Below, piece by piece: positions 25,373 through 36,945 of a stretch of DNA of 64,000 nt (position 1 is its first letter; each line of letters starts with the position of its first letter). Below the pieces are notes generated by a model. It was not told the origin of the DNA and made no database searches. It saw nothing but the letters and a program-made list of their open reading frames with translations. Position numbers and translations under genes: made by a program. The DNA is taken from NCBI GenBank assembly GCA_025331565.1, contig JAFREQ010000090.1, positions 1,463,001 to 1,527,000 of the forward strand, given 5' to 3'. This stretch comes from Holacanthus passer. Taxonomy: Eukaryota; Chordata; Actinopteri; Pomacanthidae.

Positions 25373-26104
25373 AAGGTGACGTGTAGATCACGAAGGAAAT
25401 TCAAACATAGACATAAACATAAGGACACTCACTCACATTCGTACTTCACTTATTGAATCAGCGTTCAGATTGTCCAGGATGTTTCCGTGCAGTCTGGTAT
25501 GTTCAGGCGCTCAGCAGCACCTCTGCCAGGTGCGACAGTGGAAACGAGCTGCCGTTCACACTTCACAGGTTTGGATTCCTGAAAGAGGAGCTTCATCATT
25601 GTGCATGTGTGCACGTCGCTGCTTTATGTCTCTGGAACATTTGTACTCCTGCCTGAGTGCATTGTGTCAGCAGTCTGTCAGCGGCGGCTTGTGTATTTGA
25701 TTATGTTTGTGTGGTGGAATAAAACAGCAGCTTCTGTGAAATCGAAGCTTCTCCAGAGCTGGAGAATCTGCGTTAACGTTCTCAAACACATTCTGTTTTG
25801 GCACATTTTCAGTCGGTCTGTCGCTCTCACACTCGCTTCATCTCACTCTCTGTCTCTGTCTCTTTGTGTCTGCAGACATGTTTCTCTCTGTATGTATTTA
25901 ATTATAGAAATATAATGTGTAAGTATACTCTATATGTACTGAGTAACGATACCTGATGTTTTGATTATTATTATTACTCCTTCTTTTAGTTTCGTCCTTT
26001 CTCTGTGCTCTGGTGTGTGATCGGGGACAGTCTGGCTGATGTTAAAAAAAAAAGAAAAAAGAAAGGCTTTTTTTAATCTCTGAGTTGCTCTTGAAGTATA
26101 TTTT

Positions 26105-26400
26105 GAAATTCCAATTTTCTCTTTTGCTGCCTTAGCCCAGAGTTTTTTGCGATTCCCTGCCGGAAGAGCTTAGGATGGTAAAATCACTTTAATCTTTTGA
26201 ATCGCTTCTTAAAGCACATTTTTACAGTGAGGCTTTGAAAACGTGACTTTACTTATTCCACTTTCATATTCCCATTATTACTTATGTATGCCCTCTGTTA
26301 CTCTCAGTTCTGGCATTTGTGTTGCTTTAATTATTTACACATTTACACTTGATACAGTGTTTTTTAAAAGACTGTGTAATTAAAGTTGTAATATTATCGT
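26105..26400 (+). mobile_element. L2-like LINE 3' end (inactive)
   Basis: The plus strand translates, with frame breaks and stops, to a remnant of the C-terminal phrase of fish L2-like ORF2 proteins: a D-S-L-P-E-E-L-R motif, then S-F-E-S-L-L-K-A-H-F-Y. The usual consensus is W-N-S-L-P-E-E-L-R and S-F-K-S-L-L-K-T-H-F-Y. It is followed by an AT-rich 3' untranslated stretch ending in ATTAAAGTTGTAATATTAT, which matches the ATAAAGTTTATTATTATT tail of these elements. The copy is 5'-truncated and dead. Confidence 0.65.
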
Positions 26401-26499
26401 AGTTGTAAGAACTCATAAACTCATCAGGTTGCTTCGTGTGACTGTTCCAGAAGTGACTCATGAGTGTTTTCTGTCAGGACACCTGCTCTGCTTCTGCAG

Positions 26500-26640
26500 C
26501 CTCAGATTGTCTTCCACCCACAGACACGGACGTCTTTTCTTCCCCTGTCATTCCCCACCTGTCCACCAGTCATCCTCGCCGAGCTTCCTGCCCGGCCACT
26601 CACCTGACCCTTCCTACGTGCACACCTGTTCAGAGTCATT
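26500..26640 (+). repeat. Possible LTR-U3-like remnant
   Basis: Pyrimidine-rich stretch with CCCACCTGTCCACCAG, CACTCACCTGACC and CACACCTGTTC, sharing phrases with 18956-19040 and with the U3 of the LTR at 12435-12973. The 168-codon frame that covers it (26460-26966) runs from this stretch into unrelated AT-rich sequence and is judged a chance frame. Confidence 0.22.
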
Positions 26641-28889
26641 ATTCACAGAACTACAAGAGGCTGTTTGTCGGGATGTTAAGTAAAGATACTGTTGGTCATT
26701 ATGAGTGTTTGAACAGAAGAGCAGATTATTCACTGGCTGCAACTAACAATTATTGTCCCATCATCAATAATCCTAGTTTTTGCAGCTTTCACTTTTTGAC
26801 AGATGGGAAATTAGGGGATTCCAAAGGAGGACGTTCTGATTTCATGGTCAGAATCTTTTCTTTCAACATTAATCTTTGTTTTAATCAATTAATCATTTTG
26901 ACAAAAATGCCCAACACAATTTCCCAGAGTCCAAAGTTATGCCATAAAATAGTTTGTTGTCTCTGACTGAACCTCAAAGTTTTTCCATTTACAAGGTCAA
27001 ATGTCGACTCATTTTCTAGCATTAGTATCGTCCCTGCCTGCATCTCATAACCATCATGTTTTAAGGCAGTTTGGAAACCTGGATATGGTTTTGTTCAAAT
27101 TATTATAGTTGGATATAGAAGGAGAGTAAAGCAGTTTTCTCCTGGTAATTGTTTCCCAGTGTGTCCTACAGCTCAGTTTTATTATTAAGACGCCAAAGGT
27201 ACCAACAGATGAACATTTCAGATTTAAAAACAGCTAATTCCTCCCTTTAGTCTGCTCGTCTTTCTGCAGCATTGGTTTCTGAAGGTGGTAAATAAAAGCC
27301 TGCCGAGCTCAGTGAACATTACCTTGGAACCACGGCACAGTGGAAACATGTTGTCATACATTTTGTCCTTGAAGACAAAGATGTCAGACTCACCAACACT
27401 TTGTCTAATTACATTCCAGAGCAGGCGACCTGAGTTTTTATGCTTCAACGTGGAAAGAATTTCACCTCGAAACTTGCAGTATCGTTCCTCTTTAAGCGCT
27501 TGGATGTCTGCCTTCTTTCCCACAAGCTCTCTAAAGTACGATGTAATGCAATATTTAAGGCCGAGCAACAACAGGCTCACGGCCACCGTCAAATCTGCCA
27601 CATTACAGCAGTTTACATAATTGGTTTGGAGGAGAAGTGTTCTCTCTCAGTGCTGCGAACATCCAAACTCTGCCGCTGAGTTAAACTTGTCCTGACATTT
27701 GGAACCGAGCTGTTCGGGCGAAATACAAATCAATTTAAAGCCAGCGGATGTGCAAGCTGAAATGAGATGAGATATAACATTTGGCAGCTTCCACGGATTC
27801 TCGCCTCCTCGGTCGTCGTGGATGCTGTGCACCTGCAGGACGGACACCGAACGGTCCCCCGGCGCCGCTCGGTCCCCACTGTCATTAGCCAAAGACAAAG
27901 AGTATGAAAGCATCCATCACGCAGGGGGAGAGACAAACTATTAGTCCCTCTTCTCGCCTGCTGTCATCGCCGCCCATATCACTTCACACGTCCATGTCTG
28001 CCTCATATTGTCCGGCCGCGCTTCAATTCCCCAAGTCCCACAGAAAAAAAGATAGCGGATCATATAATGGATTTACAAATGAACTGAGAAATGGACACGG
28101 ACGGGATTTGGAGGAACTGATGATAAAGCTTTAATTGAAGGAGCTCATACAGATTTAGTTATTTTCCTTGTGCCTAAAGGGCCAATCCACTGATTTTAGT
28201 TCCACACTGACTATCACTGAGCTTGTGAAACACTTGTATAATATCTTGTGTGGCTGTGGAAGAGCTTTGTATTGCCTGAGAAAACAATCCTGATGTCATC
28301 TGAGGTCTTTTATGATAGAGACCTTGTGTTACCAACTGGATGTTTGGGATCTGACAGATACGGATGTTTACCAGGCAGAGAGGCTCAAACCAGAGATGCT
28401 GTTGGATGAGGAGGATCCTAAAAACAAGCAAACATATCTGCTTCCCTTTTCACCATTTGCATCATTCTGTCTCAGCCGATTGAGGACGTCTGCACCAGAG
28501 AGGATATCTACTGTACTGAACCGGTATCAGGAGTGTCAATTTGAACTTGGATGCTGTTTTGACAGGAAAATTATTTCCTCAGTTAATTCCTGCTTCATTC
28601 ATAGCATCATTAAGATTTGCAAAACCACATTTTAACTCTTCAAACCACAACAACATGCATCAAAAGGGCAAAAGCAAGCAGCTGCAGTCTCACCGCCTCG
28701 TGAGCGATCTGGTTTGCTGAAACATAGCAGCTACACAAAACCGTCTCCAACAGCAAAGCACTTTGTGATAAATGGAGAAACAGCTTGTGAATTACTAATT
28801 GCCACTTGATCAGCAGGAATTTTGGAATCGGTGCCGTAATCTGCCTTTTGCACATGTCCCATGTTTAAGTGGGTCTGCCAGATCCCATG

Positions 28890-29000
28890 TTCCCCCGCCT
28901 CTCTGACGGCGTGATGCACGGGATGTAATGTGATTAGACGCGACCCTGAACAGTACGTAATGACATTAGCGGATGGCAGAGGATGCGGCGCAGGTGGGGC
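28890..29000. promoter_or_regulatory. Candidate enhancer with two paired-homeodomain sites
   Basis: Two exact TAATNNNATTA palindromes, TAATGTGATTA at 28926-28936 and TAATGACATTA at 28958-28968, lie 32 bases apart centre to centre (three helical turns) within otherwise GC-rich sequence. TAATN3ATTA is the P3 site bound by dimers of paired-class homeodomains. Protein binding is inferred from the motif only. Confidence 0.28.
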
Positions 29001-30225
29001 CGACATGTATGATTGAAGCGGTGTGTTGTGTGTTCACATCGTGGCTGGATGCCGGAGGTGCAGCAGTTGATTCATTACATGTCTGTGATGTGGCAAACCT
29101 TCAAAAGACTTTGTAAAGCTGGTAGTTTTAGAATTTGCTCTCCTTGTATTTGAATTTCTAAATCTGCCATCGTTAATAAAAGTTAACCTTGTCAAAAGCA
29201 ATACACCTTTTCTCTGTCAGACAGATGTCAACCTTTTTAAACCACCTGTCTGTTTCCAAACATTTGACAGGTTTGACGGCTGAAAGGCCAGAAATGACCA
29301 TAGGCCTCGTTAGCCTTTGCTATTGTGCTGCTTAACCAGATTTGAATTGACAAAGGCAAGTATGGAAAGATAATATTAATCAGAAAAATGTGAGCACCAT
29401 TAGATCAACATTGGTTTTGGATTTATTTGAAAATAGATCTAATTTTATGACGTACATTAGATCTTACTGTTCTGTTTTGAAGAGGTCATAACTGAAGAAT
29501 GAGGCCTATAGGTTGCTCTTGAATATGTTTTTGACCTCTGGTTTTAATGATTAAAGTTTCAGGACATATTTGGAGAGTAGGGCTGGTCCTCACTTCTTTG
29601 TGCAAAGGTTAAGATTTGACTTTAGGGTTAATAAGGTTAAAATTCAGTTTAGCTTCTAAGGATCAAGGACACGATCTAATCTTCGAACGCTGCAGCTGAC
29701 AGGTTGTCAAACTTTTAAATGAATGTATTGACTGTATTTTACACTCAGAGTCAGCAGTGAAATGAAATTCGCAGTGAGTTTTGGAGGCACACAAATCGTA
29801 CAGTATAATCATATAATCAAACCAATCTCGACCACACTAGGTTGTGAGTGCCTCTCAATCCTCATGCCTACTCATATACTGTTTGATTTAGAGTATTGGC
29901 ACTTTACTGAGATGGAGAGAAAAGGATGTTTGCCGAAACAACAAACCCCTCAAACTGTCATTATTGCACAGAGATTACATGTGCACACACCAGCTGACAC
30001 GCGAGAGGTGACGACGCAAACAAGAGGTACTGAAACTGCAATAATCCTTTATGAACTTATGTCACGATTTTCATTTAAATCATTTGCACTTTCTTATTAT
30101 TTATCACTGTCTTAATTTTATAAAACCTTGCGCAACCTACTTTGGTATTTCTATGTTACAGCTTTGAATTTGAGCGAGCGAGTGAGAGATGAAGATGCTT
30201 GAGCACCCACTGTGTTCTGTACAGC

Positions 30226-30256
<31 letters not shown>

Positions 30257-30257
30257 G
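30226..30257. repeat. (GT)n microsatellite
   Basis: GT run with one TA interruption. Confidence 0.94.
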
Positions 30258-30739
30258 CTCATTTACACAGGGACCAAACCAACAGTCAGCTAGCTCATGC
30301 AAAATCCCAGCTGAACTGCCATGTCATCAATTAAGTCCACGCCGAGCCTCCGTCTCCGAACACACAGGCTGTAATAATATACATTAAGAAGGACCTGTCT
30401 GAGATGAGAGCATTAGCGTCCCCACCTGGCTCGGTGGCATTAGCATTAGCGTAGCTGGGAGGGCTCGCTTCCACGGAGCAGACCCTGCAACGAGAAGATA
30501 AGGATTGTACAGACGGTCTGCACAGTCCTCGCTCCACACATGCTAATATTTCCGCCTCCTCCCGTCCTGCTGACTCTGGAACATCCAGCCGGCCCGGAGA
30601 GAGGAGGCATTAAAAATATCTCCACCATTACAACCAATATAAAACATGCACATGGGAGCACTTGCACATGCACAAACACATTTTTTTTATAAATATGCGT
30701 CTCCATACACACATGCTCTCCCAAACACCATTACTCTGT

Positions 30740-33700
30740 ATAATGACTGTAAATCGATTGGAGGAAATGGGGCTGCAGGAATCTCTGTCTTAATAGTGCT
30801 GCTGGAGGTCTGATGGTCTGGAAGGGGAACATATTTTTACAGTCGTGGCATCATATCTTCATTAGGTTGTCTGTTGCAAGAAAGGAGCTGCATATGTTGT
30901 TAACTGTTTGACTGATCTCAGGTCTTTTATCTGTTGCCTTCCTTAGAAACATTTTGTCATTGTAGGCTTATGTATAATTTGGCGACTGCTCCTGAGAACT
31001 GAGTTCATATCCAAGTGTTTTGCATTACATAATTCCCTTTTGTGATGAGAATCATAATGCAAGATAGTATAATTTCATTATTAATTGGTGGATGCATTTT
31101 GGCATTCTCAATAATATCCACATATTAAGGTGTAATAGTGGGTCTAATATCAACAGTGAGGGTTTTGTCCCAGCTACAAACTGAGCCAGACAGACAGCAG
31201 ATAGAAGCTCAGGGCCGTGGAAGTGGAACACTTCAATGAAATGTGACTGTAATTAATGTTACTCATTACACCTTTAAATATGGATGCAGTGCAAAATGTC
31301 CACTGCCAGCATTTTTTGAAAGCACATTCATGCTTGGCAATAAATGCAAAATGGAGCTCACCACTGTGGAAATGGAGTAAAATATGTATGGATTTTTTTT
31401 TTTTTTTAATGAGTCAAAAGCAGTTTAGTTGCATAAGGTTATTAAACTGGTAGATAAGGACCGGAGGAAACAGAGTCATGGTTAATGTTTGAAAAGTGAA
31501 GTTGATGTGTGAGATGCAACAAGCCTCCAGTGTAAATGTCAAACTTAAACTCTTTGTCCATCCAGCTCCCAACAGAGGAAGCAAATCTTATGTAAATAAT
31601 GTGTAAGATGGACTTTAGCCCCGTGTGGAAACATGCAGCCCCTCATTATTAAAATTAGACCAATCAAATTTCTATACGGTGAATCTGCTGGTTCAGTGTT
31701 TCCTGAATCCTGCCTCAAAGTCTAATAACCGCTGTGTTGAGGTTTCTGATAAACATTCACACTCAGGCATCTCTTTGCCAAACTGACCTTCCTAAATCTC
31801 TTTTCATGGTCTCACTGATACCTGAAGCAGCTTGGCCGAACCAGTGCAGAGCTGTTTTCAGTCTGATCGTGTTTCAAACCTAGAGGAAATGATGCACTAA
31901 TACAATATTTCCTCAGTCATAAAACACACTTTGGTCCCTGTTGTGCGATTCACACAATCGGAAATAGCCAAATGGGCTCCACAGGCATCCATTAGAGCGC
32001 AGCCGTGAGATTTCTATATTTACTAAAAACATGTAAATTACACCTTTTATCTGTCGGCCTGACACCTATGATCATCTCACAAGTTTTGTCTGACAGACTG
32101 ACTGACTGACACGGAGACTGGCCTGACTCCACAGACTGGACTGTTCAGAGAGTCTGTGCTGGCTGAGCCTCCGGGGGACGACGCTGTGGGGGATCTGCTG
32201 CCTGCTGGGCCTGAACGCGACTTCAACACTGGGACAGTGACATGGATACAGATTTGTGCCTGAACAAATAAGAGCAGTTCTCAGGGATAGAAAACCAACG
32301 AAACAAAAAGAGTCTGCTTCATAAAATCTGAAAATGATTATGTCCCATAATTACTGTTTAGCACTGTCTTATTAATATCAGAGAAATGATCGTACTTAAA
32401 AACACTTCGTCGTCTGTGGTGATGCATCTTTGTTTCAAACTTACGGACTCTAACAAAGAGTGAAAGTTGTCCCGTCAGGTGTTACTGAGGATCTAATTAG
32501 CAGCAGGAGAGTCAGTTCAATGAGCTAATCCGAGCGTTTTCAGGGTCCACTGTGCAAACACATGGCCCCGTTTTGTCTAATGTGAATTTAAAACATCTGC
32601 AGTAAAATTAATTGTTATTCAAAATTAGAGCTGTATTGAATCTCTTGTCTCATTAGTCCCTGTTTAGGCAAAAATACCATCACTTATCTCAATAGCATTG
32701 TCTTATTTCATTTTTTTTTTAATCATGGAAGGATTTTATGAAAGTTAATTTTGTTTTGTTTTTTTCCATATCTGTGTATTAAAGAAGTTGCATCTTGCAT
32801 CTAGAAGAATGCATGGAAACAACAAGTGTGATGGTGGAGGAGCAGCCTTCCTGGCTTCACGCAGAATTCAATCTGATTGGACGAGAGCAGGGATGGGATT
32901 CATCTCTCCATCACGACGTCTTGTCTGTTTGTATTCTTGTTTTTCCGGGATGAAGGAAACTGTTTGTCTGCAGCGAGCGCAAAGACAAGATTAATGACAG
33001 TAAGATGTTTCCAAAAACACCCGAGGATCTATCAATCAATCAATCAATCAATCAATCCGACGGCTGTTGTTTGCAGGGTCGACGTGCTCGTTCCAGACCA
33101 CAAAATTTACCTTAATGAACTGATTCATCAACTTTGTTGTCATCACCTAGAATGTTTTAACAAGTATATTAGAGTCGCCAAAGAAAAACCTTTAATGCAA
33201 ATTTACTCTTCGGCATTTCAGTAATAATACTACTACTAAAGTACAAGTACTCAGATGATAATACCATTACAGTTCTAACAGTCTTTTTTTGCATCGTTTG
33301 TTCGTCACTTTCAGACTTTGACAAATGACGCTGTTGCTGACATTTTAAGTAACATTCAACTTTGTGATTTCATGAACAAACATGACACTGCCACATGTTT
33401 CACATCATGTAAAGTTTTTTTTTTTTTAAGGTTTGCAGTTTGCTCTTCTTCTGTCGCTCCATCATCGTAAAATATCTCCAAACATTGCTCCTCCTGTTCC
33501 TACCTGCTCCACTGACGAGAGGTCAACGTTGTGTCAGCAAAGTGGTGTCAGGGGTCGTAGCATCAGAGTAGTTTTACGATTACAGTACTAGTACATGTAC
33601 ACAGTATCAGGACATCCCTAATACTAATAAAGGAAGTGTTTTCATACCTTCAGTATAAGAAGGTTTTGCAGAGAACTATGTGTTTTATCAAAGCAGAGGC

Positions 33701-36350
33701 TTTAAACTCAACAGTGTGAAGCTATTTTTAATATGCTCAATTGAAACCATACATATAGTTCAGCGCGTCAACTCTGAAGGCATTTATTTTTCATAAGCCC
33801 CTTTCTCATTCTCTCCCACTCTCTGTTTTTGGCTTTAATGTGACATTTTGGATATGTGTACTTTATTTGGCTTTGATCCAGTGTTTGTGTTTAGTCAGAC
33901 TACAGACAGATCCTGCTGCGGTCAGATAGGGGTGTTAAGGGATTGTCTGTGCCCTGAAGTGTGCTTAATCTGTGTCTGTTATATTGTAATTTGTGCTCCT
34001 GTCAAATGTGCAAATGCGATCTCTCTCAGCGTAAATCTCCCGGATGAGTCCCGGCTCGGCCGCATCCGATCCCGCCGCACGCCGAGTTAAAACAAGTCGG
34101 TGCAAATTAAATACTTTGTCGTCAAGGTGCAACAATGGCAGGCGTCGTGCCAGCATCCAGTTCAGACGCTGTTAGAACGCTAATTCTCACGTGTCTGTGG
34201 AAAACCTGAATGGACTTCAACAGTAAACAACCATCGCTCATTTTTACAATTAACAATCAGGCTATTAACAGACAAAAATCTGGCAACGAGACCGTTAAAC
34301 TCTGCAGGGAGCTGAAAAAGTCTGTTTCGACTGAGGTTAAATTCATCTGCTGATTCCTGGATAGGAAAAATAACATAATGCTCTGGCTCACTGCACTGAT
34401 TCTCCTTTTGTTTGCCGTTTCCCTCGAGGACCCTCGGAGGTTAATTCAGCCATAGCTGTAATCAACCCATCATAACATGTGTCCACCACTCGAGATGTTT
34501 CCTCCCCAGAGGTGTTATTATCCACCATGATGCTTCCAGGTGTGTGTTTCCACCCCGGTCGGAGACGAGTCACGTCAGCTTGTACATCCAGCAGCGGTCT
34601 GGTCTGAACCGTCATCCGTCATGATGAGACAGAGGAAGTTCGTGTCAGTCAGAGCTTCCTCTATAATCAGTCCCTGGACTCTTAGAGTCTGCTGCTATGA
34701 ACCCATTATCACCTGCAGGCCGCGGTGGAAGACTCTGCTTTTGCACTTGGTGGTGAACTCTCGCGGTCACCTGTGGAATAATGTCTCGCTCTCGCAGAGC
34801 ACAGGTCGACTGTATCCACCAATAAAGTTTAGCGTGACACATACTGTTAGCATTTACCCGAGGTGACCGAGAAAATACCTGCAGATTTCTCCCAGTGAGA
34901 TAAAACCAAGACTTTCTTGCACCTTGAGACTCAATTGACTGAGCATGTGTAAATTTTAAGTGCACGTATATGGAAGATGTTGGAGATTAGAGCTTTGGAA
35001 TTATTTATAATTTTATTTATAATTCACATGATCTGATGTTTTGAAATATCGAAACAGCTACAGAACCAACAAGATGGTTTGTCTTCAGCTGTACAGCAAC
35101 AATTATCAGAGTGAACATGAGACAGATGATAAAAATAGATGAGTGATTTCACATTAAGCCTTTGCACCTCTCTGCCTGTTAAATTAATCCGAACACATAA
35201 ATAATGTTTCATGGGAAGGAAGAAGTTCAGGAGCTGCTGAAGAACGAGGGACTGATCTCACAGGAAGCAGGGGGTCACTGAACATCCCCTCCTGATGGCG
35301 ACTGCAGGAAATACAGCCACGGATCCGAGCTGGTTAGTGTCTGAGTTCTTTCACAGATCTTTACTGCCATTCTTCAGGTTCAAATTCTCCCGTGTTCATG
35401 TTCCTGAAGCCTGACTTGTTGCTCTCTCTTGTAGCTATAAATTCTAACTCATTGGATTAAGGAAATGGTTCCCAGTTTGTCAGATCCTAACTGCTCATCT
35501 CCCAACATACACCCACATAAAAACATGTTCTGTCTGTGTTGTGACCTCCTACATAGAGTGAATTTGCTATATGTCTAAAAATCTGAAACACATATTTTAC
35601 TGGAAAAATGGAGAGCAATTAGTTAATAACACTTAAGACTTTGTGACTGCATTAAAAGTAATAACACAGTGTACCTTTTTGGGATTTTTTTCCCCACCTT
35701 TTCGATTTAATGTCCAGGTTTCATACAGCATATCATACTGAAGCAGGTGGTTCATTTTAGTAAGAGACTGTTCAGACCAAAAGAAACCAAAAAAAGAAAA
35801 TACAACTGTGACTGTGTTGGTGAAGACGTGTTGCCTCAGGTGCTGGTGAAACGAATGCAATCGAGAAAGTCCGGTTTGAGTAAAAGATGCAGGAGGATGA
35901 GGTTTGACAGTTCATCAAAAATACTGCACAGTGGTTTACAAAACTGCGACACAGGATCTTTGGTCATGGTGATCATCAGGGAAAATATGGATTCAGATTA
36001 TGAAATGAAACAGGAGTGTGTGCTTGTATTTGATTGGCCTTTGTTTGGAAGGTTGTTTTAAAGAATATGAACAATGCTGGTGTTAAAGGAAACTGAAGGG
36101 TGACAAGTTATGTGGAGCTTGAGTTCATGACTCAGGAGAAATGTAAATGCTGAGGTTGGATCACTACACAGACAAACACATGGCAGCAGTCAGAGATTTA
36201 CGGTGCTGAAGGAAGGAGTCCGTCCTACATTTGATGTATAGCAGCAGTCCACTATTGTTAATGTGCCCCAGTAGGACGGCTGGATAAAAAGCAAAAAAAC
36301 TGTTGAAGGCTTAGGAGGAAAAAGAAGAAGAATGCATCCCGAATGACTGT
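30740..36350. other. Gene-poor stretch
   Basis: No supported gene. It contains poly(T) at 31393-31407 and 33415-33428, an ATCA repeat at 33031, a GACT-type short tandem near 32097-32112, and a GC-rich pocket at 32100-32240 that is open in one frame for about 50 codons without splice signals. A 25-codon ATG frame at 35204-35281 (KEEVQELLKNEGLI inside it) is too short to call. Confidence 0.55.
33031..33057. repeat. (ATCA)n microsatellite
   Basis: About seven ATCA tetranucleotide units. Confidence 0.95.
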
Positions 36351-36554
36351 TTAAACTTCAAACAGGAGCACGGGGATGAGCCTGAGCGCCGACAGCCGCA
36401 GGAAGAGAACAGCGGCCGTCCAGTAAACATCAAAGGCACCAAAATCTCCCGATGTGTGCGCGAGCGCGGCTACCTGTGTGGGCATGTGTGGCGTGAAGAG
36501 CGTGGGCGCTGGTTTGTATGAACCATCGCAGCGTACCATTTTTTAATTAGCAGA

Positions 36555-36576
36555 ACACACACACACACACACACAC
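36555..36576. repeat. (AC)n microsatellite
   Basis: Uninterrupted AC run of 11 units. Confidence 0.95.
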
Positions 36577-36889
36577 TCTTATTTACCCTTCCTGCCTGTG
36601 GCACTACATCCACTCACATGCTCATTAACAAAGATACACATAGATTTGTTGTGATTTGCTTTCTCGTCGAGCTCGCAGTGTCTCGCTCCCGTTTCTGGCT
36701 CCCAAAGATAATTAGTCGACCTCCTCGTCCGGTGGATATCCTTCCTGACGGATGCAAAAACAGGAAGCGTTTGCAGTGGTTCCTCTCTGTGACCCTTTGG
36801 TTACATGGAAACGTCCTGTGATAACGGATCAGCCTCTTGTTGCCGGGTAGACTTCCGGTCCGCATGTGCGTGCATTCATTCAAGGTCAA

Positions 36890-36945
36890 TGCTATGTTAA
36901 TCAATATTCTTAATATTGATAATGAATCAGATGATTGACAGGTTC
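36890..36945. promoter_or_regulatory. Candidate enhancer: ONECUT-like palindrome and PBX-MEIS decamer
   Basis: ATCAATATT at 36900-36908 and its exact complement AATATTGAT at 36912-36920 form a 9-base inverted repeat with a 3-base spacer. Each arm holds the ATCAAT core of ONECUT/HNF6-type sites. Twelve bases on, TGATTGACAG at 36932-36941 is an exact match to the PBX with MEIS/PREP composite site. Function is inferred from motifs. Confidence 0.3.

Noticed and set aside
26460..26966. 168-codon plus-strand open frame
   Set aside because: It begins in an LTR-like pyrimidine-rich remnant and runs into unrelated AT-rich DNA. It has no family motif and no splice or start support.
32097..32262. GC-rich pocket open for about 50 codons
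   Set aside because: The frame is closed by a stop in the GACT repeat just upstream, and no acceptor falls in the right phase.
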